DNA of 64,000 nt, from positions 372,001-436,000 of the forward strand of contig JANUWF010002282.1 of the NCBI GenBank assembly GCA_026120185.1. The letters are read 5' to 3'. Below the pieces are notes generated by a model. The model ran no database searches. It saw only the letters and a program-made list of their open reading frames with translations, and was not told where the DNA came from. This DNA is from Voacanga thouarsii (taxonomy: Eukaryota; Streptophyta; Magnoliopsida; Gentianales; Apocynaceae). A program made the position numbers and the translations under genes. Shown here one piece after another: positions 1-12,320 of the stretch; positions within the stretch are counted from its first letter, which is position 1; each line of letters opens with the position of its first letter.

Positions 1-1550
1 GAAGGCAAATTTATCAGCTCTTCGGACGTTACAAATTTCGGAATTAGAAGTGTTTGCAGTAGATGGAGAAATAAGGATAAGTAATACTTCCATTCAACCT
101 GCCTTCCTACAACAGCCGGGGAGAGAGCAATATGAAGATGTAAAGCGCAAAAGTTAGTGCAGAAGAAGGTGAATACAGGAGGAGATGAGTTCTGAAAGGA
201 GAATGATGGGATTAATTGCTATTGGGGTTGGTATTGTTTTTTAAAACAATATTGGAGGAGATAAGATATTTAGCGGAGACACCTTGGAGTAAGTATACCA
301 CCCATCAAGGAGCTGCAAAGATGTATTAGAACCTAAAACAGCATTATTGGTGGATTGGTAAGGAAAAGGACAATTCGGACTTTGTAAACAATGTTTAATC
401 TGTCAAAAAAGGGGAGGGGGGGGACCCATCAACAATGGCCTGGAGGGTTACAACTATTATCTACTCTATCGTGGAAATAGGATGAAATTACTATAGACCT
501 CACTACAGGATTCCCTATGATAGAGAAGCAGCAAGATACTATTGGGTGATAATGGATCGACTAACTAAGTCTGCTCATTTCATTCCTATTAATTAACGGA
601 ATTCCTTAGAGCAGTTGAGTGAAATCTATATGAAGGGAGTAATCAGATTGCATGAGTATGCTCTAGTACTGTGTCAGATCAAGATCAGAGATTTACCTCA
701 AAGTTTTGGACTAAGCTACAGTAGAGGTATGGGACCACAATAAAGTTCAGTATAGCAGTGCACTTATACGCATATGGACAGACAGAACGAGTGAATGGAA
801 TTTTGGAAGACATGTTCTAAGCATGAGTTTTGAATTTTGAGGTATAATAAATGGATAATTTAGCGCATGCAGAATTCATACACAATAATAGTTAATAATT
901 AACAATTGGAATGGTCCCATTTGAAGCTCTTTATGGAAGGAAATGAAGTCCAAAAGAAGAATGGGTGAACAAAATGCTTTGGGACTTGGAAAATTCCAAC
1001 ACGCTGTGAAGATAATTAACATCAAGTTGGAGGCAGTTCAAAGGAAACAAAAGAAGAAAGAAATCGTACGGATCGACGAAAGAGAAATTTGGAATCTGAG
1101 GAATGAGATCATGTATTCTTGAGGTTGACTCCACAATGACAATAGGGAATCAAAGAACAAGAAAAGATACTAGACCAAACCCTATTGTCGAGAGGATTGG
1201 GAAAGTAGCCCATCAAGTTGCAATTACCAATAGAAATTCAAGTTATTCACTGCGTGTTTTATGTACCCTAACTTCGAAAGTACATGGCTAATTTTACCCA
1301 CATTTTGAAAGAAGAACCCATTGAGTTGGCTCTAAGCTTGAAGAATGAGAAAGAGCCGTTAAGATCGTAAAGTATGATGAAAAGAAATTGCGGAATGAGA
1401 AAATTCCATTTGTGCAAGTATCGTGGAATCATCATGCTGTGTAAGATACAGCCTGGGGAAAAACGAAAGCGAGGATATTGAAAAAGTACCCAGATTTATT
1501 CCAAGTATAAGCCAAATTTCGAGGACGAAATTTTTGAAAGGAGGGGAGAA
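1..1550 (+). pseudogene. Gypsy element H: decayed 3' part of pol (RNase H end, integrase, chromodomain-like tail)
   Basis: This stretch reads as the end of a Ty3/gypsy polyprotein but is broken by many stops and frameshifts. Near 2-155 the reading is KANLSALRTLQISELE, the linker after RNase H. Integrase pieces follow: WSKYTTHQGAAKMY near 280-330 (zinc-binding region), [13 protein letters not shown] at about 553-592 (first catalytic Asp region), SDQDQRFTSKFW near 675-710 (second Asp region) and GQTERVNGILEDM near 780-815 (catalytic Glu region). A chromodomain-like tail with KIPFVQVSWNHHAV lies near 1390-1440. The piece ends in a polypurine tract and a long LTR. Integrase would insert the cDNA into chromatin; this copy cannot. 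The 5' part lies beyond the left edge. Pol order and the tail suggest the Tekay/Del chromoviruses, which is inference. Confidence 0.85.
1537..1550 (+). promoter_or_regulatory. Polypurine tract of gypsy element H
   Basis: The purine run AAAGGAGGGGAGAA sits directly before the TG that opens the LTR at 1551. It follows the motif GAGGACGAAATTTTTG, also seen before the LTR of gypsy F. It would prime plus-strand DNA synthesis. Confidence 0.8.
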
Positions 1551-2595
1551 TGTAACACCCCACCTTTTTACTTTCGGTTGGTTACTACCTGTAATAGGAT
1601 GAGAATTTATATCAACGGCCAGAACAAAAGTTGATCGGTGTATTGAGACGAACACTCTAGAGAAATAAAATTTTGTTGGGACCTGGATGTAATTATTGAA
1701 TTTGTTTTACCCGAACCCTAAATTTTTGGAAGGCTATTAAGATTAAAAGAATAATAATTTTAGGGTACTCTAGAAAAAGAAATTGATCAGTGCAATGAGG
1801 CACACGTTTTGGTGTGAATTATGCTACCCGGGGTATCGGGGACATTTTCGTTATTTTGACCGCGCTTGTGACTTTGACCGCAAATTTGACCAAGTAGAGA
1901 GGGAATTGAAGAATTTAAGTGTTACCAATTGATTCAGTGGAATTTTTGGAGTTGGGTAGTGAAATAAAATATTTTTCATTACGAACCCGATTTTGGTCAT
2001 TTCTGAAGAAAATGAAAAATTACGGTTGGAAATGGGACGTGTGGCTTCTTATAATTGGTGGATGAAAATAAGTGTCGTTTAGTGATTGGTTAATGAGGCC
2101 AAGTGTTTCTATTTGATTGGTTGTGATAAAAAAAAAAAGGAAGAAGAAATAAAGAAGAATGGCTCACAAGAAATAAATAAGAATGGTTCACAAGAAATAC
2201 ATAAGGATAGCCCACAAGCACGAAAATTTTGACCAAGTTGGACCACCTTTTGACCTCATTTGACCAAGCTCAATTAAGCTAATCTTGATTTGAGTAAGTT
2301 AATCAAGGTTGATTATGCATGGCCATGCAAGATTAGAAAATATCTATAATGTTCTAAGAGTTTCTACCTTTTTCTATAAATTTCTTTAAGGTTCTAGAGT
2401 ACTCTCAAGTTTTCCATAAGTTTCTACAAGTGATGAGTCATCACCTAAAGCTTTCTAGAAATTGTGGTTCATCATTCCATGTGTACCAATTACATTTCAA
2501 AGCTTCCTACTCAAGAGTCCTACATAAGCCATGACAAAAGCATGTGACGTAAGGCGTTACATAAGCAAAGCTTCCTATACAAGCCATCTAACATC

Positions 2596-2603
2596 TATAA
2601 ATA
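2596..2603 (+). promoter_or_regulatory. TATA box of LTR-H
   Basis: TATAAATA is followed by GGCC and then a purine-rich GAGAGAAAAG tract. The LTR of gypsy F has the same arrangement at 12313. Transcription would be expected to start about 30 bases downstream. This is inferred from position and from conservation between the two LTRs. Confidence 0.6.
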
Positions 2604-3691
2604 GGCCATGAAGGCCAACTAAAATGGCTTTAGATAGCCAGAATTTTGGAGCAAACAAGAGAGAAAAGGGAGAAGAGAAAAGAAAAGGAAATAGAGAAGA
2701 GAGAGAGGGAGAAACCGGAAATAGAGAGGAGAGAAAGAGAGAGAGAAAAGCAAGAAGATGCTTGGACTATCCAGCCTCCAAACACAGCAAATAAAAGGTA
2801 AAGATCTACCTTACTTGAACCAAATTTATTATATAAAGCATGGAGATCATTTTGGTATATATATTGTGAGAAGTTTATGTGTGATAGTTAGGTGAAGTTG
2901 TATGAAAGCTGTCATTGTGTGCAGAAAATTTTGGGAGGTTTTATGTTCAGTAAATATGTAAAGTTTCTGGATTTGAATGAATCAGGCATATATCTTTGTA
3001 GCTAAGGATCATAGAGACATTTTAGAACAAGTTTGACGTTAATCAGATTTACGGATCAAAAGTTATGGTGAAAATAGTAAAAGGTGCCAAATCAGTTACG
3101 GGATTTTTACTACTAGAATTTTGTGTGCAAAGCTGAACAGAATGGACAATAGAATTGGTACTCCATGAATTGGAACTAGTAAAGGAATGTCTTAAGGATA
3201 TTTTACAATTGGTTTGACATCATTTGGATTTGTGGATTAAAAGTTATGGGCAAAACAAGTTAGGGTGTCAAACTGGAAAATTGCAGAATGTTAAGGAAAG
3301 AATGAATAGTGAAACTAAGTCAAAACTACTGAGGCTGTTTTTGCCCAGTAACGTGATGCTGGAACCAGAAACCTAAAAACGGCCTATACTGAATTAAATT
3401 TTAGAGTCTCACGGTCATTTTGGTATATCATGGAGCCAAATCGGAGCTGTAAATTAAAAGTTATGTGCAAAACAAAATGGTGTGTCAAACCAGTGAAATT
3501 CCAGAAAAGTAGTCCGAAAATGAATGGACTTAAGAGTGATTAATTATGTGATTTTGGACAAAAAAATTAGGGAAACATGAAGTGAATCCCTTGTTTATGA
3601 AGTGAGGAAGGATGTGGAAAAATTAAAATGAAAGAATTGATCAAACGATGGAAAAACAATGCGAACGAAAGTTGAACATTTTTCTTAAGTA

Positions 3692-3768
3692 TCGGCTAAC
3701 CGTCGGCCCCAACGGCTAAACGACGGTTGAACGTCGGCTAACTGTCGGGCACGTCGGCTACCCGACGG
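3692..3768. repeat. Cluster of CGTCGGCTAA / CCGACGG words in LTR-H
   Basis: Within 77 bases the words CGGCTAACCGTCGG, ACGGCTAAACGACGG, CGTCGGCTAACTGTCGG and CGTCGGCTACCCGACGG follow one another in direct and inverted orientation. They are much more GC- and CpG-rich than the surrounding AT-rich LTR. I did not find the cluster at the matching place in LTR-F. Confidence 0.75.
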
Positions 3769-3906
3769 ATATTTTTTAGCTAAACACCAATTGACTTGAA
3801 AATAATGTTTGGTGTAGGTTTAGCGACAAACAGCTAACGAAATGTCAAAAATGGTAGGAACGGAGTTTAGACGGTCGTGAACGGAATGAGAGGCTTAGGA
3901 CACGAG

Positions 3907-5167
3907 GTGAGTCCCATTGATTTCTAAACCTTTTTAAAGGCTAGTGTGCTTTGATTTTCTATGAAATGCTATGTTTTATGCCATTTTGGAAATCCTCGAA
4001 TATGTTTAATGTTTATATGAGCAACATTTGCTTTTATGCTATTTCGGACTTGAATAAATTTCATATTCAGCTTGGAAACCTTCCAGGATGTTTAAAACAC
4101 AAATTTGTGAATTTAGTCCTTTTCGGATTAAATATTTGGGATTTCTGAAAAATGGTAACTTTTAGAATCGGGTATTTGGAGAATAATCCATGTATCCTTA
4201 TTGGAATATTTTATGAAAACTCTTGGAACTCGGGTATTCGGTAAATGACCGAAATATCCTTATTGGAGCTTTTGTGAATACTTTTCAAATCGGATAAGGG
4301 TAAAATGACCCGAATACCCTCAAAAAGTCTTTTGCAATCTGGCATGGGTGAAATGACCCGAATACCCTTGGGAAAATGACTTTTGTGATCAAGTACGACC
4401 CCAGAAAATAAGAAATATTTTGATTTGGAAATCCTGCGGGATCAGATGGCCCTCTGGCCTAATCAGTCATATAGGGTTGGTATTGTTGCGTTGAGTACTC
4501 AACAGGGACTTTGATCTTTGTACTAGCCCATGTTAGAGATAGACGACCCCAAGTAACCTGATCAGTTCTGGGGATTGTCTTACTCCAAACAAGGCAACAG
4601 GACATTGTGAAAAATCGTCCCTAGCTAGCCATTGTGAGCCCGGCAATTGCCTGTTGATTACAATTGGTGGGTTGTTCACATGAGACCGAGCGGGGACACT
4701 TGGTGTGTTCAACCCCTTGCCACCTCGATGGTGATTGACGTCAGGATTGGGTCCCCTGGCTTATGGTGGCAAGTAAAAGATCCCTAAGTGCACGGTGAGG
4801 TACAGTGGTACGTTGCTCACCCTTCCGGCATGACACGGGTGACGTGCTGTAAGGCGCAGTCCCTGGCACAAGAGACCATGTAGCCGAAGGCGAAGTTCTA
4901 TGAACTTTGCACGCTGGTCGCACTTCTAGATGGGGAAGAACCCGCATTTATTGAATTGGGGGCCGTGTGTTTGAAAATTACTATTTTTCAAATGTATATG
5001 ATAAAATGACCTGAATTTATCAATTATTGCTATTTTCCTTGTTATATAATTTACTTCAGCAAAGATTTTGAAAATTGACTCTCTTTTAAGGGAAACACTG
5101 ACACACACACGGGACTCACTGGGTGATTTTTCACTCACACGTGTCTTTTATCTTACTTTTTTTGTAG
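3907..5167 (+). other. Candidate intron in LTR-H
   Basis: Donor-like AG/GTGAGT at 3905-3912 and a T-rich acceptor TTTTTTTGTAG ending at 5167. LTR-F has the same pair at 13752-15104. Predicted only. Confidence 0.35.
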
Positions 5168-5675
5168 GGTCCGGAATTGGAAGAATCTACGGATAGAGGA
5201 CGATACCATAGTGACAGTAGAATAGGTCCGGATGTCTCCTCTTTGGACCTTATATACTCTGTTGATTATTCGTTATAAAGACCCCTTGTCTGGGTATCTG
5301 GACGGGGCAACACCCAATATTGGTATGTTTCCACTGTTACCTTTAGTAGGGGTGTTACACGTGATAGTTAGAACCGAACCGAGAAGTGGTTTCTACCAGA
5401 ATCGAATTGTAGAAAGCGGGTTTGACCGAGTGGGATGAAAAAAAATCGTCAGGTACTAAATAAATAAGAACGTATGGACATAGTCACGAACTTGGCAGGA
5501 TTTGATTTGGGTTGAAGCTAGGCGAGAAAAATGAGCAAAAAAAAAAAAAAAACTCCATTGCTTCGGTTTGCTATCGTGTTAAGGACATATTAACAGAGAA
5601 AATAAGTAATAAATTAAGACAGTTGTTTGAGAAATAGGAAAAAAGGAAAAAAAAGTGACAAAAAGCTGAAAATAG

Positions 5676-5793
5676 GGGTGCAACACGAGGACTTCCTAGG
5701 GGATTACCCATCCTAGTACTACTCTCACCCAAGCACGTTTTACTTTGGGGTTCTGATGGGATTCGGTGCATTAGTGCTGGTATGGTCGCACCC
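5676..5793 (-). rRNA. 5S rRNA-like copy 1 (alpha type, degenerate)
   Basis: On the minus strand this 118-base copy starts GGGTGCGACC and ends GTTGCACCC, with the plant 5S order of motifs between, including TAGTACTAGGATGGG. The internal control region is damaged: GCACGCTTAACT reads GCACGTTTTACT in the plus-strand view. It would specify the 5S RNA of the large ribosomal subunit, but the changes suggest it is not functional. Confidence 0.85.
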
Positions 5794-6303
5794 GTTCGGA
5801 ACGATGCACTTTAATATTTTATAATGACAAAATAGGACGGTTACTAGACTTTTGCACAATGAGAATAACAGGAAGAAAAAATAATGTTCGAAAATATGGA
5901 ACTTGTTCGACGACCGTATATTTTAGTTAAAAAATACCCACTCGAATGTGAAGTTATGAGAAATTCAAATATACTTGGGAGAAAGAACTGAACCAAAAAG
6001 CGATTCTAGCTCGAATCGAATTGCTGAAAGCTAGATTGGATCGGGTCGGATGGAGAAAATCAGCAGGGACGAAATAAATCAGAACGTATGGACATAGTCG
6101 CAAACTTGACAGGATTTTTCCTCGAATTTGATCTGGATAGAAATGGTACAAGAAAAATGAACCCCCCCAAAAAAAAACCCCAATTGTAGCGAATTGCAGC
6201 CTGCGTTAGGGACATATTAACAGGGTAAAAAAAATATATATTGAAATAGATGTTAGAGAAATGTGTAAAAATGAAAAATAAAGGAATAAAAAGGCAAAAA
6301 GTG

Positions 6304-6420
6304 GGGCATAACATAAGGACTTCCCGAGGGGTCACCTATCCTAGTACTAATTTTGTTCAAGCATGCTTAACTTTAGAGTTTTGATGGGATCCGGTGCATT
6401 AGGGCTAGTATGGTCGCACC
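6304..6420 (-). rRNA. 5S rRNA-like copy 2 (beta type), cut at its 5' end by copia A
   Basis: The copy is near full length and carries the beta marker TTAGGGCTAGTATGG in the plus view. The 3' end reads GGGCATAACAT instead of GGGTGCAACAC, and the ACTACTCTCGCCC stretch is replaced by ACTAATTTTGTTC. Copia element A begins two bases beyond its 5' end, so its upstream promoter now lies at 49002, about 42.6 kb away. Confidence 0.8.
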
Positions 6421-6422
6421 AA

Positions 6423-8164
6423 TGGATGGGATTTCTATATCACAATAATGATTACTGTGGCGGAAACTAAGAAATCTAAGCCCAAAGATCACAAGTAGGT
6501 GATTTAAAACAAGTTTAACAAGGAACAAGGGGTAACGGTTTTACCTTTCTTTGTGCATCTTAAAAATAACATTTTCCTTCTTCTTTTCTGACAATTATGG
6601 CACGATCCAGCAATCCTCTTGACCAAACTCCACGAGAGTCGAATGTCCAACCACTATAATCACAGTGTGTGATTATCTCGAATAGAAATTTACACGGAGG
6701 ATCATATTCAAGCATTAAGATTTTTCTATGCTAGTAAAAAACAACAGGGTGGCTAGGGTTTTTGTTCTTCTTGTTTGCAGAAGAACCACGAGAAAGAGAG
6801 AAAAATGAAGGGTTTTGGAAGCTGTTGTTTTCGTGTATTCCTCCCTAGGTTTCGTGCATATCTCCTATATGTCACGAAAAAATACTGAAAAATTGACATT
6901 TATAATACAATTAGAATTCTGTAATTTTAATTGTAATTATCAAGTTTTCATAATTATAATTTGGCTCATAAATTATATCTAATTATAATTTGGCCATAAC
7001 AATATCTCTTTCTCGCAATTAACCCATTATGTTATCAAATAACATATTGAGTATATAATCTTCTATTGTGTGTGTGTCCTATTAGGTTTCCCAATCAATT
7101 GGTAGCGAGCATGAATTAATTCAAATGTTTTTTAGATTAAAAAACCATAATTAATTAGAATTAATCATATTGATTCTAATCAAGATTGGTTTATTAAATC
7201 ATCAATTAATAAACCCATATTCTCATATCATGAGGGGTGTCTAGCAACACATCATGACCACCCAAGAGTCTAGGAAGTCAAGTGGCTTGACATGAACCCT
7301 TCAATAACAAACTACAATGCAATTAACTCCTTTCATCATACAATATCTCATTCGGTCTAGAGTATAGAATTAGTGCCAACTCTCTCCAGAATATATATTA
7401 ATTTTAGCCCAAATAGAATAGTACTTGTACCAAGAACCCACTACTCTAAATGTTTATCAACTGGAACTATTTCCAATACACAACCATATTGGCCAAGGAC
7501 TTCTCGAGCAGTAATTCCTTCAAGTAGACGTGAGATATTCGCCCCTACTATTAGGAGTGGTGAATCCTTTATTAACCTTCTCAACTATTTTCGTTTACCT
7601 CACAATGTACCCAATATCCATCTCATAGACGGCCCTCGATCTGGCTCTAGAGATTGGAATCAACTTACAATGCTCAGCAAATAAAGTACCTTGGAGATCT
7701 CAAGTCTAAGGATACTTGCACGTTTGCTATGTTGAGATTGTATCACTGGCACTAAATAGTTTCCATATGATTATCTCATAGCTAGGTCATCCAATGTACT
7801 TTTTTTATTAACAAGCATTCACGTGTTAACTTTGAGTATCTTAATACTCACGGATATGAGAAACACCGCCTGATCGAATCAGGAAGTCTAACACATGCTA
7901 GTCTTGATGCATTAATGATGTCCAGCCTCATTAATACTATGACTAGGGACTATTTAAGTACTAACACTATACAGTGTAGTAGGAATCTCATATCATGATC
8001 TCTATCATGATTTCCTTAACACAGTGTTATACTAGGGACTTTATCTAACAGTTATATTAAACAAAAGTAAGCAAAAGAAACTGTAAGATAAATAACGCAT
8101 TTTATTAAATAAAATGTGTTATATACAACGTACAAGTGATTGCCTCTAGGGTATAACACTAACA
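6423..8164 (-). repeat. 3' LTR of copia A
   Basis: In plus view it runs from TGGATGGGATTTC to ATAACACTAACA, 1742 bases; the right-hand LTR at 47254-49001 runs from TGATGGGATTTC to the same end. The two match along their whole length with scattered differences. Read on the minus strand, the LTR opens TGTTAGTGTTATACCC and is preceded by the polypurine tract. Confidence 0.9.
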
Positions 8165-8176
8165 AACTCCCACTTT
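8165..8176 (-). promoter_or_regulatory. Polypurine tract of copia A
   Basis: On the minus strand AAAGTGGGAGTT lies directly before the TG of the 3' LTR. It is the usual copia plus-strand primer site. Confidence 0.8.
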
Positions 8177-8178
8177 CA

Positions 8179-9090
8179 CTAGAGCCAATCATTTATGTAT
8201 CTAATACCGAATGACTCAACATGCCTATCATGTTTCTTTTGGGACAGTGCTTTTGTAGGTGGGTCAACTATGTTCTCATTTGAGGGAACTCTCTCTATTT
8301 TTGCCTCATTCCTATCTATGATCTGTCGGATCAAGTGATAGCATCGCAGTACGTGTTTGGATCGTTGGTGAGACCATGGCTCATTTGCTTGTGCAATGGC
8401 CCCGTTGTTGTCACAATATAGAGATATTAGACCAACAACGCGAGGAATCACACCTAGTTCCGTCATAAACTTCTTGATCCAAACGGCCTCCTTAGCTGCT
8501 TCAGAAGTAGCTATATACTCAGCTTCTGTCGTAGAGTTGGCAATGGACTCTTGTTTGGAACTCTTCCAACTTATTGCCCCCTCACACAACATAAACACGT
8601 AGCCAGATTATGATTTAAAATCATCTTTGTCAAATTGAAAACTGGCATCAGTATACCCATTTATTTTCAAATCACATTCTCTTTATACTAAGAACACATC
8701 CTTAGTCCTTTATAAGTACATAAGGATATTCTTTATAGCCGCCCAATAACCAGGGTCGGATTGGTATCTACTCGTCAAACTGAGAGCACAACATACATCA
8801 AGCCTTGTACATATCATAGCGTACATGATAGATCCATTTGCCGAAGCATATGGAATCTTACTCATGTGATCTCTTTCAACTTATGTCTTGGGAGACATCG
8901 ACTTTGAATGGCTTACACCATGTGACATGGGTAAGAATCCCATTTTGGATTGTCCATGCTAAACCTCTTTAGCACTTTGTCTATATATGTAGACTGTGAA
9001 AGACCAAGCAACCTTTTGGATCTATCTCTATAGAACCTAATTCCAAGAATATAGGTTGCTTCACCAAGGTCTTTCATAGGAAGCTGCTCA
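8179..9090 (-). pseudogene. Copia A: end of reverse transcriptase and RNase H
   Basis: Reading leftwards, the frame gives PMKDLGEATYILGIRFYRDR and LLGLSQSTYIDKVLKRFSM (end of RT), then a stop-ridden connection. From 8598 a clean 139-residue stretch contains GAISWKSSKQE, STTEAEYIA, LYCDNNGAIAQA, HQRSKHVLRCYHLIR and the C-terminal DPPTKALSQKKHD: the copia RNase H, which degrades the RNA of RNA-DNA hybrids. Stops between 8600 and 8930 break the frame. The N-terminal RT is missing because the frame ends abruptly near 9085-9094, where plus-strand gypsy F begins. The stop is followed directly by the polypurine tract, as in intact elements. Confidence 0.88.
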
Positions 9091-9095
9091 TTCGT

Positions 9096-11411
9096 TGTTA
9101 CAATTGTGGAGAAGAAGGACACAAAAGTTGGAACTGCACATGTCCGAAGAGAATGACGGGATGGATAAATCCAAGAGGAAATAATATGGGGGCAAGACCA
9201 GAATTTTCCAAAGGAAACCCAAGCCAGCCCTCCGCACCCAAAGCAGGAGCCAACAAGCCTGTCGTGAAAGCTCGAGTGGTAGCCCTAGATAAAGCAGGCA
9301 CTAATGCATCGGCAATGGTGGAAGGTAAGATTTTTATTTTTGGTCAAGAAGTGCAAATTCTAATAGATCTAAGCTCTACCCATTCTTTTATTGCATGCTC
9401 ATTTGCACAAAAGATAAAGATTAGAAGTAATGAGGTTCCTTATGAGATGATAGTTAGTACCGCTTTGGGAAAGCAATTGAGTAGTGATAGAATTTATTTG
9501 GGAAGTGAAAAAAAATTGAAGATGTGACCCTGGAAGGAGGCCTTATAAGTTTGCCCATAGTAGACTATAATGCCATTTTAGGAATGGATTGGCTATCGCA
9601 ACATCATGCGAGGGTTGACCGTAGGAATAAACTAGTGCAATTTAGGGGACCAGGAGGAGGTTGACCCGAAAAGATGTTCCTCTAAATTAGACCTAAGACA
9701 GGGGTATTATCAGGTGAGGATTACAGAAGAGGATATTCCTAAGACTGCCTTCAATTCACGCTTTGGGCACTATGAGGTTGTAGTGATGCCCTTTGAGGTT
9801 ACTAATGCCCCTGCCACTTTCATGGACCTTATGCATCAGATTTTTCAGCCCTACTTGGATAACGTTGTTGTCATTTTTATTAATGATATTTTAGTATACT
9901 CTAAGAACCCTTAGGATCATCAAGAGCATTTGCGGAAAGTTCTTGAGAAATTAAGAGAAGCCAAGTTGTATGCTAAGTTTAACAAGTGTGACTTTTGTTT
10001 GGATAGAGAATCTTTTCTAGGGCATGTGATCTCTAAAGAAGGGACTTCTGTGGACCCTGCAAAAGTGGAAGCTATAATAAATTGGAAAAGACTGGAAAAC
10101 CCTACAGAGGTGAAAAGTTTCTTAGGCTTGGCAGGATATTATAGAAGGTTCATTGAAGGATTCTCGAAACTTGCTTCGCCATTAACCCGATTAACCCAAA
10201 AGAAGGTGCCCTACGAATGGTCAGAAGGTTGTGAGAAAAGTTTTCAAGAATTGAAGATGCAAGAAAGGAAAGTAATAGCGTATATATCGAGGAAATTGAA
10301 ACCCCATGAGAGAAATTACCCTACTCATGATTTGGAATTAGCAGCCATTGTGTTCGCCTAGAAAAAGTGGAAGCATTACCTTTATGGAGCAGAATTTGAG
10401 GTTCTTACCGTTCACAAAAGCTTGAAATATATCTTCACTCAGAAAGATTTAAATATAAAACAGCGAAGGTGGATGGAGTTCTTAGAAGAATTTTGCTGCC
10501 CAATCAAGTACCATCCGGGAAAGGCCAATGTAGTAGCAGACGCATTAAGTAGAAAAGGACATATATCTACACTACGGATGGCGCAGACCCCGGAGTTGGA
10601 AGCAATGGCACTTGAAGGAAGAATTAAGATAAATAACATATCAATACAGCCTGTATGGTTGCAACAATTGAAAGGAGTTCAGGAGCAAGACCGGGAGTTG
10701 CAACAGATCAAGGCAAATAGCAAGGAATAGAAGAAAACTGATTTCTATGAAGATGATGCAGGGATCCTCCGATTCAGAGGGCGATATTGTATACCGAGAC
10801 AAGCTGCTATGAGGCAGGAAATATTAACTAAAGCACATCGGAGTAAGTACACCATTCACCCTGGGGCAGTAAAGATGTATCGAGACTTAAGGCAGCATTT
10901 CTGGTGGATAGGTATGAAGAGCGATATTTCTTGGGTTGTTGCTTAATGTCTTACTTGTCAAAAAGTGAAGATAGATCACCAAAAGCCTGGGGGATTACTG
11001 CAACCACTACCAGTACCTGAATGGAAATGGGACGAAGTTACCATGGGCTTTGTTACCAGTTTACCAGTAACTATTGGACAACGAGATACAGTTTGGGTGA
11101 TTGTAGATCGGTTAACAAAGATAGCTCACTTTATACCCATAAGTAAATGAGACTCTTTGGAGAAATTAAGTAAGATTTATATAGAGGAAGTAATTAGACT
11201 CCATGGAGTACCTTCCAGCATTGTATCTGACCGAGACCCGAAGTTCACTTCTCGATTTTGGAGGAAGATGCAACAACTATATGGGACTACTCTGAATTAT
11301 GAGGAAAAGCCAGTTAAAACCTTAGAACGCACCAAAAAGAAGTTGCGACAGAAGCAAATTCCTCTTGTTAAAATGCTATGGAGCCATCATCCTGTGGAGG
11401 ATGCTAAGTGA
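9096..11411 (+). pseudogene. Gypsy F gag-pol remnant with internal deletions
   Basis: Starting in gag, the reading gives CYNCGEEGHKSWNC, a CCHC zinc knuckle (9099-9140). The protease region has LIDLSSTHSF (9360-9390), where the usual Gly after Asp-x is Ser, then ILGMDWLSQHHARVD near 9578-9620. The frame then jumps into [15 protein letters not shown], then [12 protein letters not shown], where the usual FIDD is FIND. The tether [18 protein letters not shown] follows. A second gap near 10255 removes the start of RNase H with its first Asp; ADALSRKGH ends that domain. Integrase shows HPGAVKMYRDL, DRLTKIAHFIPIS and SDRDPKFTSRFW. A third gap near 11300 removes the Glu region, and the chromodomain-like KTLERTKKKLRQKQIPLVK follows. 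Several stops also occur. Confidence 0.88.
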
Positions 11412-11486
11412 GAAATAGAAGCAGAAATGTATAAAATTTACCTAGAACTCTTTGAAGGTGAGTTATAATTTCGAGGACGAAATTCC

Positions 11487-11502
11487 TTTTAGGAGGGGAG
11501 AT
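11487..11502 (+). promoter_or_regulatory. Polypurine tract of gypsy F
   Basis: TTTTAGGAGGGGAGAT precedes the TG of the LTR at 11503. As in gypsy H, GAGGACGAAATT lies just upstream. Confidence 0.75.
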
Positions 11503-11524
11503 TGTAATAACCCGTCGTTCAAAG

Positions 11525-11527
<3 letters not shown>

Positions 11528-11561
<34 letters not shown>
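11528..11561. repeat. (TA)n microsatellite
   Basis: An uninterrupted TA run of about 34 bases near the start of the LTR-F U3. A shorter one lies near 11933-11948. Confidence 0.9.
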
Positions 11562-11563
<2 letters not shown>

Positions 11564-11929
11564 GAATTAATGATATATTTTTCCTTCCTTATTATTAATA
11601 GTATTACTAAGGCTATAAAGTAATAATATTATTCCTAATGTTATAAAATGGCCATCCCTAGTGCCATTATTATTAATAATAGTATTAGTAGTATTATTAC
11701 TAATACTGTTATTATTCTATTCTATTCTATTCTATTTTACTTTATTCTACTATCATTATTATTGTAGTTTAATGATAATCTATTATTCTACTATCATTAT
11801 TATCCATTACTATTATTTTTATATATCTATTATTTAATACAAATACTTCTTGGTAATATTAAATTATAGTATTATTAAATTCAATAATTATGTTGAATTA
11901 TTATATTATTTTTACCATTAGTATTTATT

Positions 11930-11960
<31 letters not shown>

Positions 11961-12312
11961 TTCAATTAATACTATAAATATCTTAGCTATATCTATTTTA
12001 TGCAAAGATATTTTAAGGGGCCACAAGAAGTAAATGAAGAGGGCCCACAAGCATAATATATTTGACTAAGATTAACCATTCTTGGACTTTTTAATTAAGC
12101 TTAATTAAGCTAAACTAGATTAGGCCAAGTTAATTATAATTATGCATGGCCATGTAAGGTTAGTGAATGCATTAGTCTTGAGACTTCTAGGGAGTTCTAC
12201 AAGTTTCTACATGGTTCCACAATTCTCTTGGAAAGCCTAAGAGTTTCTAGAATAACCAACTCACCTTAATTCCTTTTAGTAAGACCAAAGTAAGATCAAG
12301 AATAACAAGCTA

Positions 12313-12320
12313 TATAAATA
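12313..12320 (+). promoter_or_regulatory. TATA box of LTR-F
   Basis: TATAAATA followed by GGAGC and a long purine-rich GAGAGAAAG tract matches the arrangement at 2596 in LTR-H. It is the likely core promoter of the element. Confidence 0.6.

Larger units (their letters stand above)
1551..5359 (+). repeat. 3' LTR of gypsy element H (about 3.8 kb)
   Basis: The LTR opens with TGTAACACCCC after the polypurine tract and closes with GGGGTGTTACA at 5349-5359, after which 5S spacer DNA begins at once. Its 3' part from about 3905 matches the LTR of gypsy F from about 13750 closely, and the two also share a shorter block near 2270-2330 and 12100-12160. The first several hundred bases of the two look unrelated. 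A TATAAATA box lies at 2596-2603, a candidate intron spans 3907-5167, and a cluster of CGTCGGCTAA-like words lies at 3692-3768. Small ORFs inside look like chance. Confidence 0.85.
5360..6422 (-). repeat. Left segment of the 5S rDNA array
   Basis: Two 5S-like genes and their spacers lie here, about 628 bases apart. The spacer from 5360 (GTGATAGTTAGAACCGAACC) recurs in every unit right of 49 kb, so this is one array split by copia element A. The downstream spacer of the first gene has the GAGCAAAAA / GTGACAAAAAG form (type I) and that of the second has the GAACCCCCC / GGAATAAAAAGG form (type II). Gypsy H adjoins it on the left. Confidence 0.9.

Noticed and set aside
5676..5793. Functional 5S gene cluster
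   Set aside because: Every copy I read has changes in the internal control region or ends, and several are truncated; function is unlikely, though not excluded for copies 5, 9 and 11.
9153..9301. Overlapping ORFs on both strands near 9.1-9.3 kb
   Set aside because: Only the plus-strand frame continues the gag zinc knuckle and protease; the minus-strand ORF (9301-9098) is a shadow.
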